16,710 nt of DNA, from the NCBI GenBank assembly GCA_036732565.1, contig DAINCF010000100.1, positions 1 to 16,710 of the forward strand, in the 5' to 3' direction. Of this stretch, positions 15,667 to 16,710 are shown one piece after another; the first letter of the stretch is position 1, and each line of letters begins with the position of its first letter. The stretch comes from JAIVJN01 sp036732565 (lineage in GTDB: Bacteria > Acidobacteriota > Vicinamibacteria > Vicinamibacterales > UBA2999). Position numbers and translations under genes: made by a program. Under the pieces are notes generated by a model that worked only from the letters and a program-made list of their open reading frames with translations, made no database searches and was not told the origin of the DNA.

Positions 15667-15807
15667 ATGACCTCTCCAGTCACCCGCAGCCGTGCGATGT
15701 CGCCCGGCGGGACGTGTGGGTGGGGAGAGGGGCTGGTCGTTCGACTCGTCGGGATTATCGGCCTTATTGGCCTTGTCGGCCTGCTTCGGCCGACAACGAG
15801 CGGATGA
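15667..15807 (+). CDS. Ile/Leu/Val-rich attenuator leader peptide
   Basis: A 46-codon ORF ending TGA at 15805-15807. Between 15733 and 15786 it encodes LVVRLVGIIGLIGLVGLL, in which 13 of 18 codons are for Leu, Val or Ile. The tail is RPTTSG. This is the composition of leader peptides that sense charged branched-chain tRNAs. An alternative in-frame ATG at 15697 gives 36 residues; neither ATG has a Shine-Dalgarno. The first lies about 3 nt from the predicted transcription start, consistent with leaderless translation. The control codons end just before the attenuator strands, and the stop codon lies inside the antiterminator strand. The peptide itself is expected to have no other function. Confidence 0.78.
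   Translation: MTSPVTRSRAMSPGGTCGWGEGLVVRLVGIIGLIGLVGLLRPTTSG
15773..15796 (+). promoter_or_regulatory. Attenuator pause hairpin (1:2 stem)
   Basis: TTGTCGGCC (15773-15781), loop TGCTTC, GGCCGACAA (15788-15796): a perfect 9-bp stem. It overlaps the last Leu and Val control codons and the start of the leader tail, the usual place of the pause hairpin that synchronises polymerase and ribosome. Confidence 0.7.
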
Positions 15808-15861
15808 TGCAGCCTCACTGACGACAGTCAGCACAAGTCCAGTCAAAGGGCCATCATCCGC
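15800..15861 (+). promoter_or_regulatory. Antiterminator pairing of the attenuator
   Basis: GCGGATGATG (15800-15809) is the exact complement of CATCATCCGC (15852-15861), a 10-bp stem. The second strand includes the inner part of the terminator's 5' arm (15852-15856), so antiterminator and terminator exclude each other. The leader stop codon (15805-15807) lies in the first strand: a ribosome at the stop would mask it and let the terminator form, while a ribosome stalled on the control codons leaves it free. A small hairpin, CTGAC and GTCAG (15818-15831), sits in the intervening loop. Confidence 0.72.
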
Positions 15862-15886
15862 AGGGGTGATGGCCCTTTTGGCTTTT
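15845..15886 (+). terminator. Intrinsic terminator of the attenuator
   Basis: AAAGGGCCATCA (15845-15856) and TGATGGCCCTTT (15867-15878) form a perfect 12-bp stem with a 10-nt loop, followed by TTTT (15876-15879), then GG and a further CTTTT (15882-15886). It is oriented to stop plus-strand transcription from the leader promoter. No complete gene other than the leader ORF precedes it on this strand, which supports an attenuator role rather than an operon-end terminator. Confidence 0.85.
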
Positions 15887-15904
15887 CAGGCGCACAAAGG
15901 CGCC

Positions 15905-16114
15905 ATGCTCGAGGAACCCGTGGAAGGCACACATTCGTCGCAACGTCCGGAACGGCCGCAGCCGACCCACACGGCTCAGCCCAAGCTGGTCACCGAGTTC
16001 GAGGTCCGCGAGCGGGGCGTCGCCGTGCGCGTGCGCGTGGAGCGCTGGGCCGTTGCCCATGACTCGTCGGACGACGACACGCCGGTCGAGGCAGGTTACG
16101 GCCACGGAGTGTGA
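15905..16114 (+). CDS. Small hypothetical protein downstream of the attenuator
   Basis: A 69-codon ORF starting ATG 19 nt beyond the terminator T tract, with AAAGG 4 nt upstream of the start. The N-terminal half is Pro/Gln/His-rich, and the rest (LVTEFEVRERGVAVRVRVERW) is charged with alternating Val, suggesting a beta hairpin. Third codon positions are mostly G or C, as in real genes of this window, but it is short and I know no family. If expressed from the leader promoter it would be the only gene under the attenuator in this window. The minisatellite begins 8 bp after its stop. Confidence 0.4.
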   Translation: MLEEPVEGTHSSQRPERPQPTHTAQPKLVTEFEVRERGVAVRVRVERWAVAHDSSDDDTPVEAGYGHGV

Positions 16115-16121
16115 CGCACCC

Positions 16122-16274
16122 GAGACCTGAGACGTGAGACCCGAGACCCGAGACCTGGGACCTGGGACCCGAGACCCGAGACCTGGGACCCGAGACCCGA
16201 GACCTGGGACATGGGACCTGGGACTTGGGACTTGGGACATGGACCTGGGACTTGGGACTTGAGGCCTGAGGCTC
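16122..16274. repeat. 7-bp minisatellite, 22 units
   Basis: Tandem 7-mers with consensus G(A/G)GAC(C/T)(C/T): 21 units of 7 bp and one of 6 bp (16241-16246). The left part alternates GAGACCC, GAGACCT and GGGACCT; the right part drifts to GGGACTT and GGGACAT and ends GAGGCCT GAGGCTC. Since 7 is not a multiple of 3, and one unit is a base short, it is unlikely to be coding. Length variation by slippage is expected. Confidence 0.92.
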
Positions 16275-16314
16275 AGGCGAAGGCGTGCGTCTTGAGGCTC
16301 GCGGCCCGGTTACG

Positions 16315-16342
16315 GTAGGGGCGGCTCGCGAGCCGCCCCTAC
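16315..16342. repeat. 28-bp perfect palindrome, family A, copy 3
   Basis: Identical to 3680-3707 and 16672-16699. It lies between the minisatellite and the small membrane protein gene. The rest of 16115-16437, apart from the minisatellite and this palindrome, shows no gene. Confidence 0.9.
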
Positions 16343-16437
16343 GAGTTCTCCAGCCTGGCAATGCGCTTGCACAGAGATGGGCGATCGCTCTCTGCTGGAG
16401 CGCGAAGTGGCGCATTCGCGAGAGCGGCGGAGGCGTC

Positions 16438-16662
16438 ATGAGGTTGAGAAGCCACGGTTCCGGTGTGGTGGTCTGGATGGCGTTGACCACTGGGGCGGTC
16501 GTCGCCGCGGCCTATTTGAGACGACAACACGATCGGCGGCGCGCCAGGCGCGTAGCGGAACAGGTCACCGGCGCGACTATAGGGGAGGATTTTTTGGACG
16601 AGACCCTGGAGGAGACCTTTCCGGCCAGCGATCCACCTTCTTGGTCCTCTGCGTCCCGATAG
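16438..16662 (+). CDS. Small single-span membrane protein with FPASDPPSW tail
   Basis: A 74-residue protein with a strong Shine-Dalgarno (GGCGGAGG, ending 4 nt before the ATG at 16438). One hydrophobic segment (about 8-27, GVVVWMALTTGAVVAAAYL) is followed by a basic stop-transfer patch RRQHDRRRARR, so the C-terminus should be cytoplasmic. The tail is acidic and ends DETLEETFPASDPPSW plus a few residues. As I recall, this (D/E)E(S/T)FPASDPPSW motif recurs in many small uncharacterised bacterial proteins; the function is unknown. It is flanked on both sides by identical family A palindromes, which isolate it as a 330-bp cassette. Confidence 0.75.
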   Translation: MRLRSHGSGVVVWMALTTGAVVAAAYLRRQHDRRRARRVAEQVTGATIGEDFLDETLEETFPASDPPSWSSASR

Positions 16663-16671
16663 GACTCGCGT

Positions 16672-16699
16672 GTAGGGGCGGCTCGCGAGCCGCCCCTAC
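16672..16699. repeat. 28-bp perfect palindrome, family A, copy 4
   Basis: Identical to the copies at 3680-3707 and 16315-16342. It starts 10 bp after the stop of the small membrane protein gene, in the same position relative to a stop codon as the copy behind the molybdenum hydroxylase gene. Confidence 0.9.
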
Positions 16700-16710
16700 T
16701 TGAGCTTGCC

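Noticed and set aside
15565..15846. Minus-strand ORF over the leader and attenuator
   Set aside because: Its Lys/Ala/Asp repeats are simply the complement of the Ile/Leu/Val leader codons. It overlaps the terminator and promoter and has no family resemblance.
16122..16274. Possible CRISPR array
   Set aside because: Units are 7 bp, contiguous and degenerate, without unique spacers or nearby cas genes; it is a minisatellite.

Overview
The window is a 16.7-kb piece of a GC-rich bacterial chromosome. The gene mix (DUF5117/DUF4953-type zinc metalloprotease, Tat-exported two-subunit molybdenum hydroxylase, HemN-like radical SAM protein next to a halogenase-like flavoprotein) fits Acidobacteriota, perhaps Vicinamibacteria. 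So do the abundant GC palindromes and the 7-bp minisatellite. This taxonomic guess comes from memory of such genomes; there is no rRNA or marker gene to fix it. No phage, IS transposase, tRNA, rRNA or CRISPR array was seen.

Layout. 1-134: two copies of a 30-bp palindromic repeat, then a 5'-truncated exported-protein fragment (135-416, +). 500-6527 (all -): arfB, a secreted zinc metalloprotease, and an IorAB-type molybdenum hydroxylase pair with ATGA overlap. 6611-10865 (all -): RCK-domain potassium channel, hotdog thioesterase, halogenase-like flavoprotein, HemN-like radical SAM protein. The last two are 12 bp apart and, with the thioesterase, look like a small tailoring operon. 10944-11861 (+): PhzF-family isomerase, divergent from the radical SAM gene across a 78-bp gap carrying two 13-bp palindromes. 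11882-12520 (-): pdxH, convergent with the phzF-like gene; one 28-bp palindrome supplies both stop codons. 12532-12710: a large imperfect inverted repeat that runs into the 3' end of a 949-residue GT-C-like membrane protein (12686-15535, -).

The most striking element is at 15628-15886 on the + strand. A good sigma-70-like promoter is followed by a short leader ORF with 13 Ile/Leu/Val codons in an 18-codon stretch. Then come a 9-bp hairpin, a strand exactly complementary (10 bp) to the terminator's 5' region, and a 12-bp-stem intrinsic terminator with a T tract. This is the full layout of a branched-chain amino acid transcription attenuator, yet no ilv or leu gene follows in the window: only a 69-codon ORF, a 22-unit 7-bp minisatellite, palindromic repeats and a 74-codon membrane mini-protein ending in an FPASDPPSW motif.

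At least three dispersed palindrome families sit at gene ends and contribute stop codons or C-terminal residues to several genes, so repeat spread appears to have shaped gene termini here.
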